DNA from: Aliidiomarina soli
GTDB lineage: Bacteria > Pseudomonadota > Gammaproteobacteria > Enterobacterales > Alteromonadaceae
Reading direction: 5' to 3'
Assembly: GCF_003986975.1 (NCBI RefSeq)
Contig: NZ_PIPO01000006.1
Coordinates: 62,001 to 126,000 of the forward strand
DNA length: 64,000 nucleotides
Shown here: positions 37,075 through 46,211 of the stretch, one piece after another
Layout: the number at the start of each line of letters is the position of its first letter
How positions within the stretch are numbered: the stretch's first letter is position 1
Translations under genes and position numbers: made by a program
Notes under the pieces: model-generated
The model's database searches: none
What the model was told of the DNA's origin: nothing
The model's input: the letters and a program-made list of their open reading frames with translations, nothing else

Positions 37075-37812
37075 ATGGCGGGTCACTCGAAATGGGCCAA
37101 TATTAAACATCGCAAGGCGGCGCAGGATGCTAAGCGTGGCAAGATTTTTACCAAACTCATCCGTGAGTTGACGGTGGCCGCCCGTGAGGGCGGTGCTGAT
37201 CCTGAGACCAATCCTCGCTTGCGCGCCGCTATCGACAAATCACTGTCGAACAATATGAAGCGCGACACCATTGATAACGCGGTCAAACGCGGTGCCGGTG
37301 AACTCGACGGCGATGCAGTTGAAGAACTCACGTACGAGGGCTACAGCCCAGGTGGTGCCGCTATTATGGTGTTCTGCATGACCGACAACCGCAACCGTAC
37401 AGTGTCTGATGTGCGCCATGCGTTTACCAAGCTGGGCGGTAATTTAGGGACTGATGGGTCAGTTGCGTATTTGTTCAGTAAGCGTGGCGTGATCAGTTTT
37501 GCGCCCGGCTCTTCGGAAGAGAAGGTTATGGAAGCGGCTCTGGAAGGCGGCGCCGACGACGTGCAAACCTATGATGACGGTTCACTTGATGTGTTTTGTG
37601 AACCCGAGCTGTTTGGTGCAGTAAAAGATGCCTTAGATGCGGCTGGCCTTACCGCCGACAATGCGGAAGTGACGCAGGTGCCTTCGACCAAAGCGGAACT
37701 GAACGACGAGGATGGCGTGCGTTGCGCGAAACTGATTGATGCGCTGGAAGATCTCGACGATGTGCAGGATGTTTACCACAACGCTGAATTACCTGAGAGC
37801 GCCTGGGACTAA
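37075..37812 (+). CDS. yebC: YebC/PmpR-family regulatory protein
   Basis: 245 aa, cytoplasmic. It begins [20 protein letters not shown], the family signature; also [11 protein letters not shown] and [13 protein letters not shown]. YebC proteins have been described as DNA-binding regulators and more recently as ribosome-associated factors helping translation of proline stretches. A strong GAGGAGG site precedes the ATG. It touches ruvC (TAATG) and is the usual upstream neighbour of ruvC. Confidence 0.96.
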   Translation: MAGHSKWANIKHRKAAQDAKRGKIFTKLIRELTVAAREGGADPETNPRLRAAIDKSLSNNMKRDTIDNAVKRGAGELDGDAVEELTYEGYSPGGAAIMVFCMTDNRNRTVSDVRHAFTKLGGNLGTDGSVAYLFSKRGVISFAPGSSEEKVMEAALEGGADDVQTYDDGSLDVFCEPELFGAVKDALDAAGLTADNAEVTQVPSTKAELNDEDGVRCAKLIDALEDLDDVQDVYHNAELPESAWD

Positions 37813-38354
37813 TGGCGATTGTACTGGGGATTGACCCGGGTTCACGCTTAACAGGCTATGGTTTAGTCCAGCAGCAGGGGCGTACGTTGACGTATCTGGG
37901 GAGTGGCTGCATCCGGGTGGTGCGGGCAGGGTCCGCAGACGAAGAACGAACGCTGGCAGAACGGTTACGCATCATTCATGATGGGGTTAGCGAATTGATT
38001 ACGCAGTTTCAGCCGGATGAATTTGCTATCGAGCAAGTGTTTATGGCGCGCAATCCCGACTCCGCACTTAAGCTTGGGCAGGCGCGAGGCGCTGCAATCG
38101 TCGCTGCGGCACGGCATGATCTGGTCGTGGCCGAGTATTCAGCACGACAGATAAAACAATCGGTGGTGGGTAGTGGCGCCGCAGATAAAACCCAGGTCCA
38201 GCATATGGTGATGCAAATGCTGAAATTGCCGAAACGACCACAAGCCGATGCGGCGGACGCGCTGGCGGTGGCGATTTGCCATTGCCATACCCGGCAAAGC
38301 CTGGTTTCAATGGCGGGGGCGGCGCGGAAAACGGTTCGAGGCAGGTTGCGTTAA
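37812..38354 (+). CDS. ruvC: Holliday junction resolvase RuvC
   Basis: Cleaves Holliday junctions delivered by RuvAB. 180 aa. Catalytic acidic residues: D7 (LGIDPGS), E in AIEQVF and D in [12 protein letters not shown]. The basic junction-binding stretch [16 protein letters not shown] is present. It overlaps yebC by one base and is followed by ruvA after 72 bases. Confidence 0.97.
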   Translation: MAIVLGIDPGSRLTGYGLVQQQGRTLTYLGSGCIRVVRAGSADEERTLAERLRIIHDGVSELITQFQPDEFAIEQVFMARNPDSALKLGQARGAAIVAAARHDLVVAEYSARQIKQSVVGSGAADKTQVQHMVMQMLKLPKRPQADAADALAVAICHCHTRQSLVSMAGAARKTVRGRLR

Positions 38355-38426
38355 GTGTCGTTTCGCTGCCAAGCGGCGTTGCCAATAATTCGTACATACA
38401 TTATGACCGAGAGAACAGGATAAATT

Positions 38427-39038
38427 ATGATAGGCCGTATTCAGGGCACTATTGTCTACAAGCAGGCTCCCGACCTACTGGTCGATGTGCAAGGAGTGGG
38501 CTACGAAATTCAGTTGCCGATGACCTGTTTCTTTGAGTTACCAGCGGTCGGCAGCGAGGTCAGTTTGTGGACCCATTTTGTGGTGCGCGAGGATGCACAG
38601 CTGTTGTATGGTTTTAACAGCATGAACGAGCGGGCGTTGTTCCGGCAACTGATAAAAGCGCAGGGTGTGGGGCCGAAAATGGCACTGGCGATTATGTCCG
38701 GAATGTCAGCCAATCAGTTCGTGGCCAGCGTACAGCAGGGTGATGTCTCGACATTGGTAAAAATTCCCGGTGTCGGCAAAAAGACCGCTGAGCGTTTGGT
38801 GGTGGAAATGCGTGACCGGCTAAAAGACTTCGCTGGCACCAGTCCGCTGGAAAACGGCGGGCAGAGCCCGGAACCGGCAATGATGGTGGCGATGGATAAT
38901 CCACTGGACGATGCGTTAAGCGCCTTGCTGGCGCTCGGCTATAAGCCTGCTCATGCAGAAAAAGCTGTGAAAAAAGTGGCCACCGCCGATATGGATTCAG
39001 AAGCCATCATCCGCCAGGCGCTAAAATCGATGGTATAA
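38427..39038 (+). CDS. ruvA: Holliday junction DNA helicase subunit RuvA
   Basis: Tetrameric junction-recognition protein, 203 aa. N-terminal OB-fold ([20 protein letters not shown]), two helix-hairpin-helix motifs ([16 protein letters not shown] and [18 protein letters not shown]), and the C-terminal domain that touches RuvB ([19 protein letters not shown]). A repeat element separates it from ruvB. Confidence 0.97.
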   Translation: MIGRIQGTIVYKQAPDLLVDVQGVGYEIQLPMTCFFELPAVGSEVSLWTHFVVREDAQLLYGFNSMNERALFRQLIKAQGVGPKMALAIMSGMSANQFVASVQQGDVSTLVKIPGVGKKTAERLVVEMRDRLKDFAGTSPLENGGQSPEPAMMVAMDNPLDDALSALLALGYKPAHAEKAVKKVATADMDSEAIIRQALKSMV

Positions 39039-39063
39039 CCATACCTCCCATGATTAAGCGCAC

Positions 39064-39155
39064 ATTCAATGATCGAGCGCGGGGCTTGATCATTGAATTG
39101 GTCTCTTGCAAGTGATGCCAATTCAACATTCAAGCCCCGCGCTTGAATGTTGAAT
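39064..39155 (+). repeat. Paired-hairpin repeat, copy 2 (ruvA/ruvB gap)
   Basis: First hairpin 39064-39098: arms ATTCAATGATCGAGC and GCTTGATCATTGAAT around GCGGG, with one mismatch. Then TTGGTC and a 17-base spacer. Second hairpin 39121-39155: perfect arms ATTCAACATTCAAGC and GCTTGAATGTTGAAT around CCCGC. The right end reaches 22 bases from the ruvB start and creates a false in-frame ATG at 39154. Same orientation as the other copies. No T-run. Confidence 0.9.
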
Positions 39156-39177
39156 GGCAGCGCAACAGGACATTCAG

Positions 39178-40179
39178 ATGATTGAAGCAGATCGCATGAT
39201 ACAGGCGTCGGCAACCAACGAAGATGAGTTGATTGACCGCGCTATCCGACCCAAGATGCTGGCGGACTATACTGGCCAGAAGCATGTGGTCGAGCAGATG
39301 AGTATCTATATCGAGGCGGCTCGCAAACGCTCAGATGCGTTGGATCATGTGTTGATTTTTGGTCCGCCGGGCCTCGGTAAGACGACGCTGGCCAATATCA
39401 TTGCCAACGAAATGGATGTTGCGATTAAGCAGACGTCCGGGCCGGTGCTGGAAAAGGCGGGCGATTTAGCGGCTCTGTTGACCAACCTTGAAGAGAACGA
39501 TGTTCTTTTCATTGATGAAATCCACCGTTTAAGCCCTGTGGTGGAAGAAATTCTTTATCCGGCGATGGAAGATTATCAGCTCGATATAATGATTGGTGAA
39601 GGCCCCGCGGCCCGCTCAATTAAGCTTGATCTGCCGCCGTTTACGTTGGTTGGCGCAACTACCCGTGCCGGTGCATTAACCTCGCCGCTGCGTGACCGCT
39701 TTGGCATTGTGCAGCGACTGGAGTTTTATTCGGTAGAGGAACTGACCACCATTGTGCGCCGCTCCGCAGACTTTCTCAATTTGAATATGGATCAGCAGGG
39801 GGCCCATGAGGTAGCAGCACGGTCACGGGGTACGCCGCGAATTGCCAATCGCTTGCTACGCCGGGTGCGCGATTACGCTGAAGTACGTGCGGACGGTATT
39901 ATCAACGTTGAGGTGGCGTCGGCAGCGCTGGATATGGTCGATGTCGACAAAGCTGGCTTTGACTACATGGACCGCAAGCTGATTCTGGCTATTATTGAGA
40001 AATTTATGGGTGGACCGGTCGGGCTGGATAACCTCGCTGCCGCTATAGGTGAAGAGAAAGACACCATAGAAGATGTGCTGGAACCGTTTTTGATTCAGCA
40101 GGGTTTTGTGCAGCGCACACCGCGCGGACGCATTGCAACCAATCATGCGTACCGCCACTTCGGCCTGACAAAATCATAA
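39178..40179 (+). CDS. ruvB: Holliday junction DNA helicase subunit RuvB
   Basis: AAA+ motor that drives branch migration. 333 aa from ATG 39178 (MIEADRMIQ), the family's usual start; the in-frame ATG at 39154 belongs to the repeat. Walker [13 protein letters not shown], Walker [10 protein letters not shown], sensor 1 GATTRAG, arginine finger region SPLRDRFG, and the C-terminal winged helix ([17 protein letters not shown]). A third repeat follows within 2 bases of the stop. Confidence 0.97.
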   Translation: MIEADRMIQASATNEDELIDRAIRPKMLADYTGQKHVVEQMSIYIEAARKRSDALDHVLIFGPPGLGKTTLANIIANEMDVAIKQTSGPVLEKAGDLAALLTNLEENDVLFIDEIHRLSPVVEEILYPAMEDYQLDIMIGEGPAARSIKLDLPPFTLVGATTRAGALTSPLRDRFGIVQRLEFYSVEELTTIVRRSADFLNLNMDQQGAHEVAARSRGTPRIANRLLRRVRDYAEVRADGIINVEVASAALDMVDVDKAGFDYMDRKLILAIIEKFMGGPVGLDNLAAAIGEEKDTIEDVLEPFLIQQGFVQRTPRGRIATNHAYRHFGLTKS

Positions 40180-40180
40180 A

Positions 40181-40273
40181 ATTCAATAAAGGCGAGCGCG
40201 GGGCTTGAACGTTGAATTTGCCCTCTGCGGTTAGCCGGATTCAATGTTCAAGCCCCGCGCTGGAATGTTGAAT
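40181..40273 (+). repeat. Paired-hairpin repeat, copy 3 (after ruvB)
   Basis: The most diverged copy. First hairpin 40181-40217 (ATTCAATAAAGGCGAGC ... GCTTGAACGTTGAAT) pairs poorly at its left arm; second hairpin 40239-40273 (ATTCAATGTTCAAGC / GCTGGAATGTTGAAT around CCCGC) is better. TTGGTC is replaced by TTTGCC. It begins one base after the ruvB stop codon, so ruvB has a repeat on each side. Confidence 0.85.
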
Positions 40274-40287
40274 GGAGGAATGGTAAA

Positions 40288-40316
40288 CAAAAAAAAGCCC
40301 GCTCAATGAGCGGGCA
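40288..40316 (-). terminator. Strong intrinsic terminator reading on the minus strand
   Basis: Stem GCCCGCTC / GAGCGGGC with an AAT (ATT on the minus strand) loop at 40297-40315. On the minus strand it is followed by eight T (plus-strand A at 40289-40296). On the plus strand it is followed by AAAAAC, so it does not terminate ruvB. It therefore implies a transcript arriving from the right, where a matching promoter is present. Confidence 0.85.
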
Positions 40317-40424
40317 AAAACAACAACAAGGAGGAATAAATCCAGGGAACTACGTAAGAGATGCGACAACAATCTCTTAAAAACAGGTGTTTTGGCTTGT
40401 TTCCAGTGTTAACCCCCAAAACAT
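40289..40424 (-). ncRNA. Candidate small RNA, about 135 nt
   Basis: Inferred transcript from about 40424 (7 bases after the TATAAT) to the T-run of the intrinsic terminator. It contains no ORF with a ribosome-binding site. Features on the minus strand: GGGGGTTAAC near the 5' end, two TGGA sequences, an unpaired-looking ATTCCTCCTTGTTGTTTTT that could pair with Shine-Dalgarno sites and bind Hfq, then the terminator stem. I do not recognise it as Spot 42, GcvB, RyhB, 6S or CsrB. It lies between ruvB and the Tol-Pal operon. Confidence 0.6.
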
Positions 40425-40430
40425 GTGCGT

Positions 40431-40458
40431 ATTATAACCGTGGGCAGACCAGTTTCAA
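40431..40458 (-). promoter_or_regulatory. Sigma-70 promoter for the candidate small RNA
   Basis: On the minus strand: -35 TTGAAA (40458-40453), 16-base spacer, -10 TATAAT (40436-40431, exact consensus). It faces away from ybgC-tol and toward the terminator at 40288. There is no minus-strand gene for it to serve in the next 3 kb. Confidence 0.7.
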
Positions 40459-40770
40459 ACGAGAATTAACCCACCTTCGGATTACTTAAATTAATCTGTT
40501 AGTGGCTTGTTGAGATTGTTTATTAACCAATTAAACGTCGATAATTTTGTTAATTCATTGTTTTTTAAGAATTAGTTTATAACTGACTAAAAATAAAACG
40601 ATAAATAAAAGTCTGGAAAGCACAAAGCGTTAACAATCGATGGCAGAAAACCGTATGAAAGCCGTATTTACGTAGTTTTTACGCCGTTACCGAGCTTTGA
40701 AGGTGCCTTTAAATTGGTCTCCTGGCCAGGTTATAGTAAATTAACGCAAATTAACGTTAGGGGGCTCGGT
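40459..40770. other. AT-rich intergenic region upstream of the Tol-Pal operon
   Basis: About 310 bases without a gene, strikingly AT-rich from 40465 to 40640 compared with the rest of the window (many A/T tracts such as TTGTTTTTTAAGAATTAG). It lies between the small-RNA promoter and ybgC and should hold the promoter of the tol operon: TATAGT at 40732-40737 is a candidate -10, but the hexamer 17 bases upstream (TTAAAT) is a poor -35. A-tracts suggest bent DNA or nucleoid-protein binding (inference). Confidence 0.5.
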
Positions 40771-41175
40771 GTGAGCGAATTTAGCTGGCCTGTTCGGGTT
40801 TATTATGAAGACACAGATGCGGGCGGCATTGTGTACTACGCCAATTATCTGAAGTTTTGCGAGCGGGCGCGTACTGAATGGCTGCGTGAGCTGGGTGTTG
40901 AACAGGATGGTTGGCTGGGCGAAGGGACTGCCTTTGTGGTGCGCCACGTGGATATGGACTTGAAGGCGCCGGCGCGGTTTAACGATTTGCTCAGTGTGCG
41001 TACCCTGGTGACGGATGTAAAACGAGCCAGCGTGCGTTTTGAACAGCAAATTTTTAATCAGCATGAGCAACTATTATGTAGCGCTCACGTCAAAGCGGCG
41101 TGTGTGAATATTCATCTTATGAAGCCGGTGGCTATTCCGGCAGCGATAGCAGAGGTAATTAAGCGTGGAACATGA
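40771..41175 (+). CDS. ybgC: Acyl-CoA thioesterase YbgC (Tol-Pal associated)
   Basis: Hotdog-fold thioesterase, 134 aa, normally the first gene of tol-pal operons. GTG 40771 with AGGGGG at 6 bases gives MSEFSWPVRVYYEDTDAGG; the active-site Asp is in YEDTDAGGIVYYANYLKF. Upstream in-frame codons lack a site. It overlaps tolQ by 11 bases. Confidence 0.95.
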   Translation: MSEFSWPVRVYYEDTDAGGIVYYANYLKFCERARTEWLRELGVEQDGWLGEGTAFVVRHVDMDLKAPARFNDLLSVRTLVTDVKRASVRFEQQIFNQHEQLLCSAHVKAACVNIHLMKPVAIPAAIAEVIKRGT

Positions 41176-41917
41176 ATTGTCAATTTGGGATCTGCTGTTA
41201 GAGGCAAGCTTACTAGTACAGGCAGTGATGGTGCTGCTGGTGCTGATGTCAGTTGTTTCTTGGGCAATTATTTTCCAGCGCCGCAAACTGATTAACAGTA
41301 CCGCGACGGAAACGGTTAAGTTTGAAGACCGTTTCTGGTCGGGGGTGGATCTGGCCCGTTTGTATAAAGAGCTTTCTGCTAAGGGTGCTAATCTGCTTGG
41401 TCTGGAACGGATTTTCCACGGTGGGTTTCGTGAATTCGCGCGCTTGCGCGGGAACCCTAATGCTGACGCGCTAACAGTTCTGGCTGGGGCCCAACGTTCC
41501 ATGCGAGTGGCCCACTCGCGGGAAATCGAGAAACTGGAAACTCACCTGACCTGGCTTGCTACCATAGGTTCTATTAGCCCCTATGTTGGCTTGTTCGGTA
41601 CCGTGTGGGGGATCATGAACGCCTTTACCTCGCTCGGAAGTGTGCAGCAGGCAACCCTGGCAATGGTTGCACCGGACATTGCAGAAGCCCTGATTGCCAC
41701 GGCGCTTGGTCTGTTTGCCGCGATTCCTGCGGTGGTCGCTTACAACCGGTTTAGTTACCGGGTTGAACTGCTCGACTCAGCCTACATCAACTTTATGGAA
41801 GAATTTTCCGGCATTCTCCAGCGTCAGACCCTGAATAATAGTAATGGTGGGGCTGGTAGTACGGCGGCAACGGCAACCTCAGCAAGTTCGGCGACAGCCA
41901 GTCAAGACGGAGCCTGA
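41165..41917 (+). CDS. tolQ: Tol-Pal motor subunit TolQ
   Basis: Inner-membrane proton-channel protein of the TolQR motor. 250 aa with three membrane segments: one near the N-terminus (LVQAVMVLLVLMSVVSWAII), two after the cytoplasmic loop (ISPYVGLFGTVWGIMNAF; ALGLFAAIPAVVAYN). A Ser/Thr/Ala-rich tail of about 20 residues follows. Translation from GTG 41165 inside the end of ybgC. Confidence 0.96.
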   Translation: MEHELSIWDLLLEASLLVQAVMVLLVLMSVVSWAIIFQRRKLINSTATETVKFEDRFWSGVDLARLYKELSAKGANLLGLERIFHGGFREFARLRGNPNADALTVLAGAQRSMRVAHSREIEKLETHLTWLATIGSISPYVGLFGTVWGIMNAFTSLGSVQQATLAMVAPDIAEALIATALGLFAAIPAVVAYNRFSYRVELLDSAYINFMEEFSGILQRQTLNNSNGGAGSTAATATSASSATASQDGA

Positions 41918-41918
41918 T

Positions 41919-42353
41919 ATGCAGCAAGTCTTTCCTAGCCGGCGCAAGCGCCGTGCGGTAGCGGAAATTAACGTGGTACCCTACATCGATGTTATGTTGG
42001 TGTTGTTAATCATTTTTATGATCACGGCGCCGTTACTGAGCCAGGGGGTTGACGTAGATTTGCCGCAGGCAGAAGCGCAGGCGATTGATTCAGACGATAT
42101 GCAGCCACTGGTGGCGTCGGTCGACGCTGAAGGCCGCTATTACCTGAACATCGGTGATAGTTCCGAGGAACCTATGTCGGCGGTTGACCTGGCAACGCTG
42201 GTCGCTGCTCACTTGCAGCTGGAACCGGAAACACCAGTCGTGGTGCGCGGTGATGGCGCAGTTCCATATGCGGACGTGGTTCAGTTAATGGTAGTGCTGC
42301 AACGCGCGGGTGCCGGTTCAGTGGGTTTAATGACGCGATCTCCGGAGAAATAA
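41919..42353 (+). CDS. tolR: Tol-Pal motor subunit TolR
   Basis: 144 aa from ATG 41919. A basic N-terminus (SRRKRRAVAEINVVPYIDVM) leads into a single membrane helix with the channel Asp in PYIDVMLVLLIIF, then a periplasmic domain (VVVRGDGAVPYADVVQLMVV). The longer in-frame start inside tolQ is rejected. It ends directly against the tolA start codon. Confidence 0.96.
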   Translation: MQQVFPSRRKRRAVAEINVVPYIDVMLVLLIIFMITAPLLSQGVDVDLPQAEAQAIDSDDMQPLVASVDAEGRYYLNIGDSSEEPMSAVDLATLVAAHLQLEPETPVVVRGDGAVPYADVVQLMVVLQRAGAGSVGLMTRSPEK

Positions 42354-43256
42354 GTGGCGAAACAGGCAGAAGCGGTGAAAACAGGCATGAAGACCGCATT
42401 GGTTAAGGCGCTCGCTGTGCATGTTGGGTTGCTTTTGATCTTTGTGGTCGGTGCTAACTTTGAGTTTTGGCAAAGTGATCGTCAGCCACAAATGGCAACA
42501 CCGGAAGTAGAGATTGTTCAGGCAACAGCGGTGGACCAGGCTCAGGTTGATGCCCAGGCCCAGCGCATTCGCGAGCAACGTGAAGCGGCACAACGCGCTG
42601 AAGAACAGCGAGTGGCGGAAATAGAGCGCCGCGCGCAGGAAGCCGAACGACGCCGCCAGCAGGAAGAAGCGCAGGCGCAGCGCGCTCGCGAGCAGGCACA
42701 ACGTGAACGGGCAGAAGCGGAGGCTGAAGCTCAGCGTTTGCGTGAACAGGCGGAAGCCGAAGAGCGCCGTGCTGAAGAAGCAGCAGAGCGACGAGCGCAA
42801 GAGGAAGCGGCTGCAGAAGAACGTCGTCGTGCTGAAGAAGCCGAGCGTCAGCGTCAGGAAGAAGAACGTCAGCGGCGGGAAGCGGAAGAGCAACAGCGGG
42901 CGGAACGTGAACGGCAACTGCAGGAAGAACTGGCAGAAGAGCGGGCCCGACGCGAATCGGCCCGTCAGCAACGGGTGTTGAGTGAAGTTGAGCGTTACCA
43001 GGCGTTGATACGTGAGACTATTCAACGCAATTTGCTGGTTGATTCGTCGATGCGGGGACAGTCCTGTGTGTTGGTTATTAGTCTTGCACGCAGCGGTTTT
43101 GTGACCAATGTGCAGATCGATGAAGGCGACCGCGCGGTATGTGAAGCGGGCCGGGCTGCGGCCTTACGAGCTGGTACCCTGCCAGTTTCAGAAGACGCCG
43201 AAGTGTATCAAGAAATGAGTGAAATCCGCCTGCGGATTGAGCCTGAATTTAACTAA
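42354..43256 (+). CDS. tolA: Tol-Pal bridging protein TolA
   Basis: Connects TolQR to Pal and TolB across the periplasm. 300 aa from GTG 42354. One membrane helix (about residues 18-36), a Glu/Arg/Ala/Gln-rich helical domain (about 60-215), and a C-terminal domain with two cysteines ([18 protein letters not shown]) that should form the usual disulfide. The helical domain is shorter than in E. coli and lacks the Gly-rich linkers. The base composition of this domain makes a long false ORF on the minus strand. Confidence 0.93.
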   Translation: MAKQAEAVKTGMKTALVKALAVHVGLLLIFVVGANFEFWQSDRQPQMATPEVEIVQATAVDQAQVDAQAQRIREQREAAQRAEEQRVAEIERRAQEAERRRQQEEAQAQRAREQAQRERAEAEAEAQRLREQAEAEERRAEEAAERRAQEEAAAEERRRAEEAERQRQEEERQRREAEEQQRAERERQLQEELAEERARRESARQQRVLSEVERYQALIRETIQRNLLVDSSMRGQSCVLVISLARSGFVTNVQIDEGDRAVCEAGRAAALRAGTLPVSEDAEVYQEMSEIRLRIEPEFN

Positions 43257-43273
43257 GAGGTGTGAAAGCACAA

Positions 43274-44644
43274 ATGAAACACATACGCGTATACACCTTT
43301 TTGGTGTTGACCACCTTGCTGACCGGCCTCGGGCTGCAAAGCCCGTCTGCTCATGCAGCCTTAGAGATTGTAATTACAGAAGGTATCGACAGCGCACGCC
43401 CGGTGGCGGTGGTTCCGTTTGAGTGGCGTGGCAATGGTGAAGCCCCCTATGATTTTACCGAGGTAATAGCGGCAGATTTGCGCCGCAGCGGCCGATTTAA
43501 TCCGATTGCGGTTGATGATATGCCGGGCCAGCCGACCAGTGATGGAGATGTGGATTACTCCGCCTGGGCACGTTCTGGGGTTGAAGCGATTCTGGTCGGC
43601 CATGTTGAGTCGCAGGGTATTGGTCGCTACCGGGTAAGTTACGAGCTTATTGATGTATTGCGTGGACAAATTACCGGTGGCGGGTCGCAAAGCCTGCAAA
43701 ATGGCGAATTAGTCCATAGTCAGGATCATATTATCGAATCACGCTCGTCGGTGGTGAATGACGGCCAGTTCCGCCAGTACGCGCATCGTATCTCTGATGT
43801 GGTGTATGAAGCACTGACTGGCGAGCGTGGAGCCTTTATGACGCGCATCGCCTATGTCATCGTGGAACCTGATTCGGATTTGCCTTATCAACTGGTAGTG
43901 GCAGATTACGACGGTCATAATGAGCGCACTTTGCTGCGTTCACCGCAGCCGCTGATGTCGCCGTCATGGTCGCCGGATGGCAGCAAGCTTGCCTATGTTA
44001 GTTTCGAGAATCGCCGTTCAGAAATTTATATTCAGGATATTTATAGCACCGAGCGCCGCCAGGTCACGTCGTTCCCGGCGATTAACGGAAATCCTGTTTT
44101 TTCGCCAGATGGCAAGCGTCTTGCAATGGTCTTGTCGAAAGACGGTCAGCCTGATATTTATGTACTTGATTTGGAAACAGATCGCCTGACCAGAGTGACC
44201 GAGCACTGGCGAATTGATACCGAACCAAGCTGGGTACCTGATGGCTCGGGGCTGGTTTTCACCTCTGAGCGGGGTGGACGGGCACAGGTATATCACGTCG
44301 ATGTACGTAGCCGTAACGTGCGCCGCCTGACCTTTGAGGGTGAATCAAACCTGGGCGCGTCGGTGACACCGGATGGTCGCCATTTAATTATGGTAAACCG
44401 TACTAACGGTCGTTATCATATTGCAAAGCAGGATTTTCCGTCTGGGCGGAATTTTCAGGTTCTAACGGAAACGCAGTTGGACGAGTCGCCGAGTTTGGCG
44501 CCGAACGGAAGTATGATTATATATAGTACAAAGTATCGTAATCGACAGGTACTTGCGTTAGTGTCAACTGATGGCCGTTTCCGAGCTCGAATTCCTTCGC
44601 GAGAAGGGGAAGTAAAGGCACCGGCCTGGTCGCCATTTATATAA
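43274..44644 (+). CDS. tolB: Tol-Pal periplasmic protein TolB
   Basis: 456 aa from ATG 43274 (GTG 43262 is an alternative; spacing to AGAGG is imperfect for both). Signal peptide ending near SAHAA. N-terminal TolB domain (about residues 30-160), then a beta-propeller of WD40-like repeats with the recurring S-P-D-G motif ([39 protein letters not shown]). It binds Pal and TolA. Confidence 0.96.
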   Translation: MKHIRVYTFLVLTTLLTGLGLQSPSAHAALEIVITEGIDSARPVAVVPFEWRGNGEAPYDFTEVIAADLRRSGRFNPIAVDDMPGQPTSDGDVDYSAWARSGVEAILVGHVESQGIGRYRVSYELIDVLRGQITGGGSQSLQNGELVHSQDHIIESRSSVVNDGQFRQYAHRISDVVYEALTGERGAFMTRIAYVIVEPDSDLPYQLVVADYDGHNERTLLRSPQPLMSPSWSPDGSKLAYVSFENRRSEIYIQDIYSTERRQVTSFPAINGNPVFSPDGKRLAMVLSKDGQPDIYVLDLETDRLTRVTEHWRIDTEPSWVPDGSGLVFTSERGGRAQVYHVDVRSRNVRRLTFEGESNLGASVTPDGRHLIMVNRTNGRYHIAKQDFPSGRNFQVLTETQLDESPSLAPNGSMIIYSTKYRNRQVLALVSTDGRFRARIPSREGEVKAPAWSPFI

Positions 44645-44726
44645 ACAGGCTATTTCGATGGCAATGTTTGCGTCGGTTCGTTGACGGTCAAGCTGAGCCT
44701 ATGGTTAAAAACTTAAGGATATAACA

Positions 44727-45272
44727 ATGCAAATCAATAAACTCGTTAAAGCCCTTGTTTTTGCGCTACCGGTTCTCGCTTTGGCCGCTTGTAGCTCAAC
44801 TGAAGATACTACTGCAGACAGCGAAGCAGAGCGTCGTGCAACTCAGGAACGTACTCAGCAAGAAGAGCAACGTGGAGTTGAGACAGGTTCTGCAGACCGT
44901 CAAATGACTCCTGAAGAAGAGCGTCGTGAGCGTATGGACGAGCTGCGTCAGGAAAACACCATCCACTTTGAGTTCGATGACTCAAACATTTCCAGCGAAT
45001 ATGCTGAAGTGCTGGATGCTCACGCTGAGTACCTGCTTAACAACCCGAACGTAAACGTCGTGGTTGAAGGCCATACTGATGAGCGTGGGACACCTGAGTA
45101 CAACATCGCGTTGGGCGAGCGTCGTGCGAATGCAGTGGTAAACCACCTGCAAAACCAGGGTGTTCTGTCGTCGCAGTTGTCGACTGTGTCTTATGGTGAA
45201 GAGAAGCCTGTGGTTCGTCGTAGCAACGAAGAAGCATGGGCTCAGAACCGTCGCGCTGTATTAGTATACTAA
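44727..45272 (+). CDS. pal: Peptidoglycan-associated lipoprotein Pal
   Basis: 181 aa. Lipoprotein signal with lipobox ALAAC, a Glu/Arg/Gln-rich spacer (about residues 25-75), and an OmpA-like peptidoglycan-binding domain (IHFEFDDSNISSEYAEVLD, VVEGHTDERGTPEYNIALGE). AAGGAT precedes the ATG. A stem-loop lies between pal and cpoB. Confidence 0.97.
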   Translation: MQINKLVKALVFALPVLALAACSSTEDTTADSEAERRATQERTQQEEQRGVETGSADRQMTPEEERRERMDELRQENTIHFEFDDSNISSEYAEVLDAHAEYLLNNPNVNVVVEGHTDERGTPEYNIALGERRANAVVNHLQNQGVLSSQLSTVSYGEEKPVVRRSNEEAWAQNRRAVLVY

Positions 45273-45295
45273 TCGCGTTGATGTGATCTGATGAC

Positions 45296-45325
45296 ACCTG
45301 CCGACAATTTGGTCGGCAGGTGTTA
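45296..45325. promoter_or_regulatory. Stem-loop between pal and cpoB
   Basis: ACACCTGCCGAC (45296-45307) pairs with GTCGGCAGGTGT (45314-45325) around a six-base loop. The stem is long and GC-rich but is followed by TAAGCGGAAAAGG, not a T-run. It therefore looks like an mRNA 3'-end stabiliser or a partial terminator that would raise pal expression relative to cpoB. Confidence 0.6.
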
Positions 45326-45345
45326 AGCGGAAAAGGCAGGGAATT

Positions 45346-46116
45346 ATGAGAATGACCAGTTTGTTGCTGGCGTTAACCGTCAGCGGCGTTGCTTTAGCGC
45401 AAAGTCCGGCACCGGTGATTAGTGTTGCCAATGCGCAGGATTCGCTGGAAGGGCGGGTTGACCGCATGGAGCGGATGCTGGAGGCTCGCGGCGAGCAGCA
45501 AGCTCGCATGGGGCAGCAGCTAAGCAACCTGCAGCGGGAAGTGAGTGAGCTCAGAGGCATTACCGAAGAGCATTCACATCAGCTGGAGCAAGTTCTGGAG
45601 CGGCAACGCGATCTCTATCAGGAAATTGAACGCCGGGTTAGCGAAGTTCGCAATGGTGCCGGCGCTTCGGCCTCTGGGACTAGCAGCAGTGTGGCAGTGC
45701 CTACACGCGACGACATGGCGGCGGTGAACTACTCAGATGATCTGAGTGAGAATGAAGCCTATGACCGTGCTATCGCGATGGTGCTCGAAGAGCGACGTTA
45801 CGATGATGCCATTCCAGAATTCCGTGCCTTTATCGAAAATTACCCAAATTCCAGTTATTTGGGGAATGCCCATTATTGGCTGGGACAATTGCTTTACTCA
45901 CGCAATGAGTACAGCGATGCGCAACAGCATTTCAGTGAGGTGGTTGATAACTATCCGAATTCAAATAAGCGCGCGGATTGCATGTTGAAACTGGGCATTA
46001 TTGCGCAGAATCAGGATGATAATTCGACCGCGGAACGACGCTATCAGCAGGTCGTTAATGAGTACCCGGATAGTACCGAAGCCGGTATGGCTCGTTCGCG
46101 CCTCAATAATCTGTAA
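45346..46116 (+). CDS. cpoB: Cell division coordinator CpoB (YbgF)
   Basis: 256 aa periplasmic protein that links Tol-Pal and peptidoglycan synthesis during constriction. Signal peptide ending near ALA, an N-terminal trimerising coiled coil (LEGRVDRMERMLEARGEQQA), and C-terminal TPR repeats (YDRAIAMVLEERRYDDAIPE, AHYWLGQLLYSRNEYSDAQQ). Last gene of the Tol-Pal operon. Confidence 0.95.
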   Translation: MRMTSLLLALTVSGVALAQSPAPVISVANAQDSLEGRVDRMERMLEARGEQQARMGQQLSNLQREVSELRGITEEHSHQLEQVLERQRDLYQEIERRVSEVRNGAGASASGTSSSVAVPTRDDMAAVNYSDDLSENEAYDRAIAMVLEERRYDDAIPEFRAFIENYPNSSYLGNAHYWLGQLLYSRNEYSDAQQHFSEVVDNYPNSNKRADCMLKLGIIAQNQDDNSTAERRYQQVVNEYPDSTEAGMARSRLNNL

Positions 46117-46149
46117 GTCAGCGTTCAAGTTAGCAGTTTGTTAAGATAA

Positions 46150-46180
46150 GCGTCGAAAATAACCGATTCGACGCAATTTT
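46150..46180 (+). terminator. Probable terminator after cpoB
   Basis: GCGTCGAA (46150-46157) pairs with TTCGACGC (46167-46174), followed by AATTTTG. The stem is 8 bp and the T-run is short, so this is a moderate terminator placed about 35 bases after the cpoB stop codon. Confidence 0.5.
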
Positions 46181-46211
46181 GAGCGAAAGGCATTTTTTTT
46201 ACTATTTTTGG

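Noticed and set aside
36865..37171. ORFs of 62 and 82 codons between aspS and yebC
   Set aside because: They are read through palindromic element 3 (the longer one also into yebC in another frame), have no ribosome-binding site, and are explained by the repeat.
39154..39177. Upstream ATG extension of ruvB
   Set aside because: The ATG is formed by the right end of the repeat; RuvB proteins start at MIEAD, here ATG 39178.
40288..40316. Terminator of ruvB on the plus strand
   Set aside because: On the plus strand the stem is followed by AAAAAC; the T-run exists only on the minus strand.
42327..43025. 232-codon minus-strand ORF opposite tolA
   Set aside because: It is the shadow of the Glu/Arg/Ala-rich TolA helix; its Phe/Leu/Cys-rich composition is what the antisense of such codons gives.
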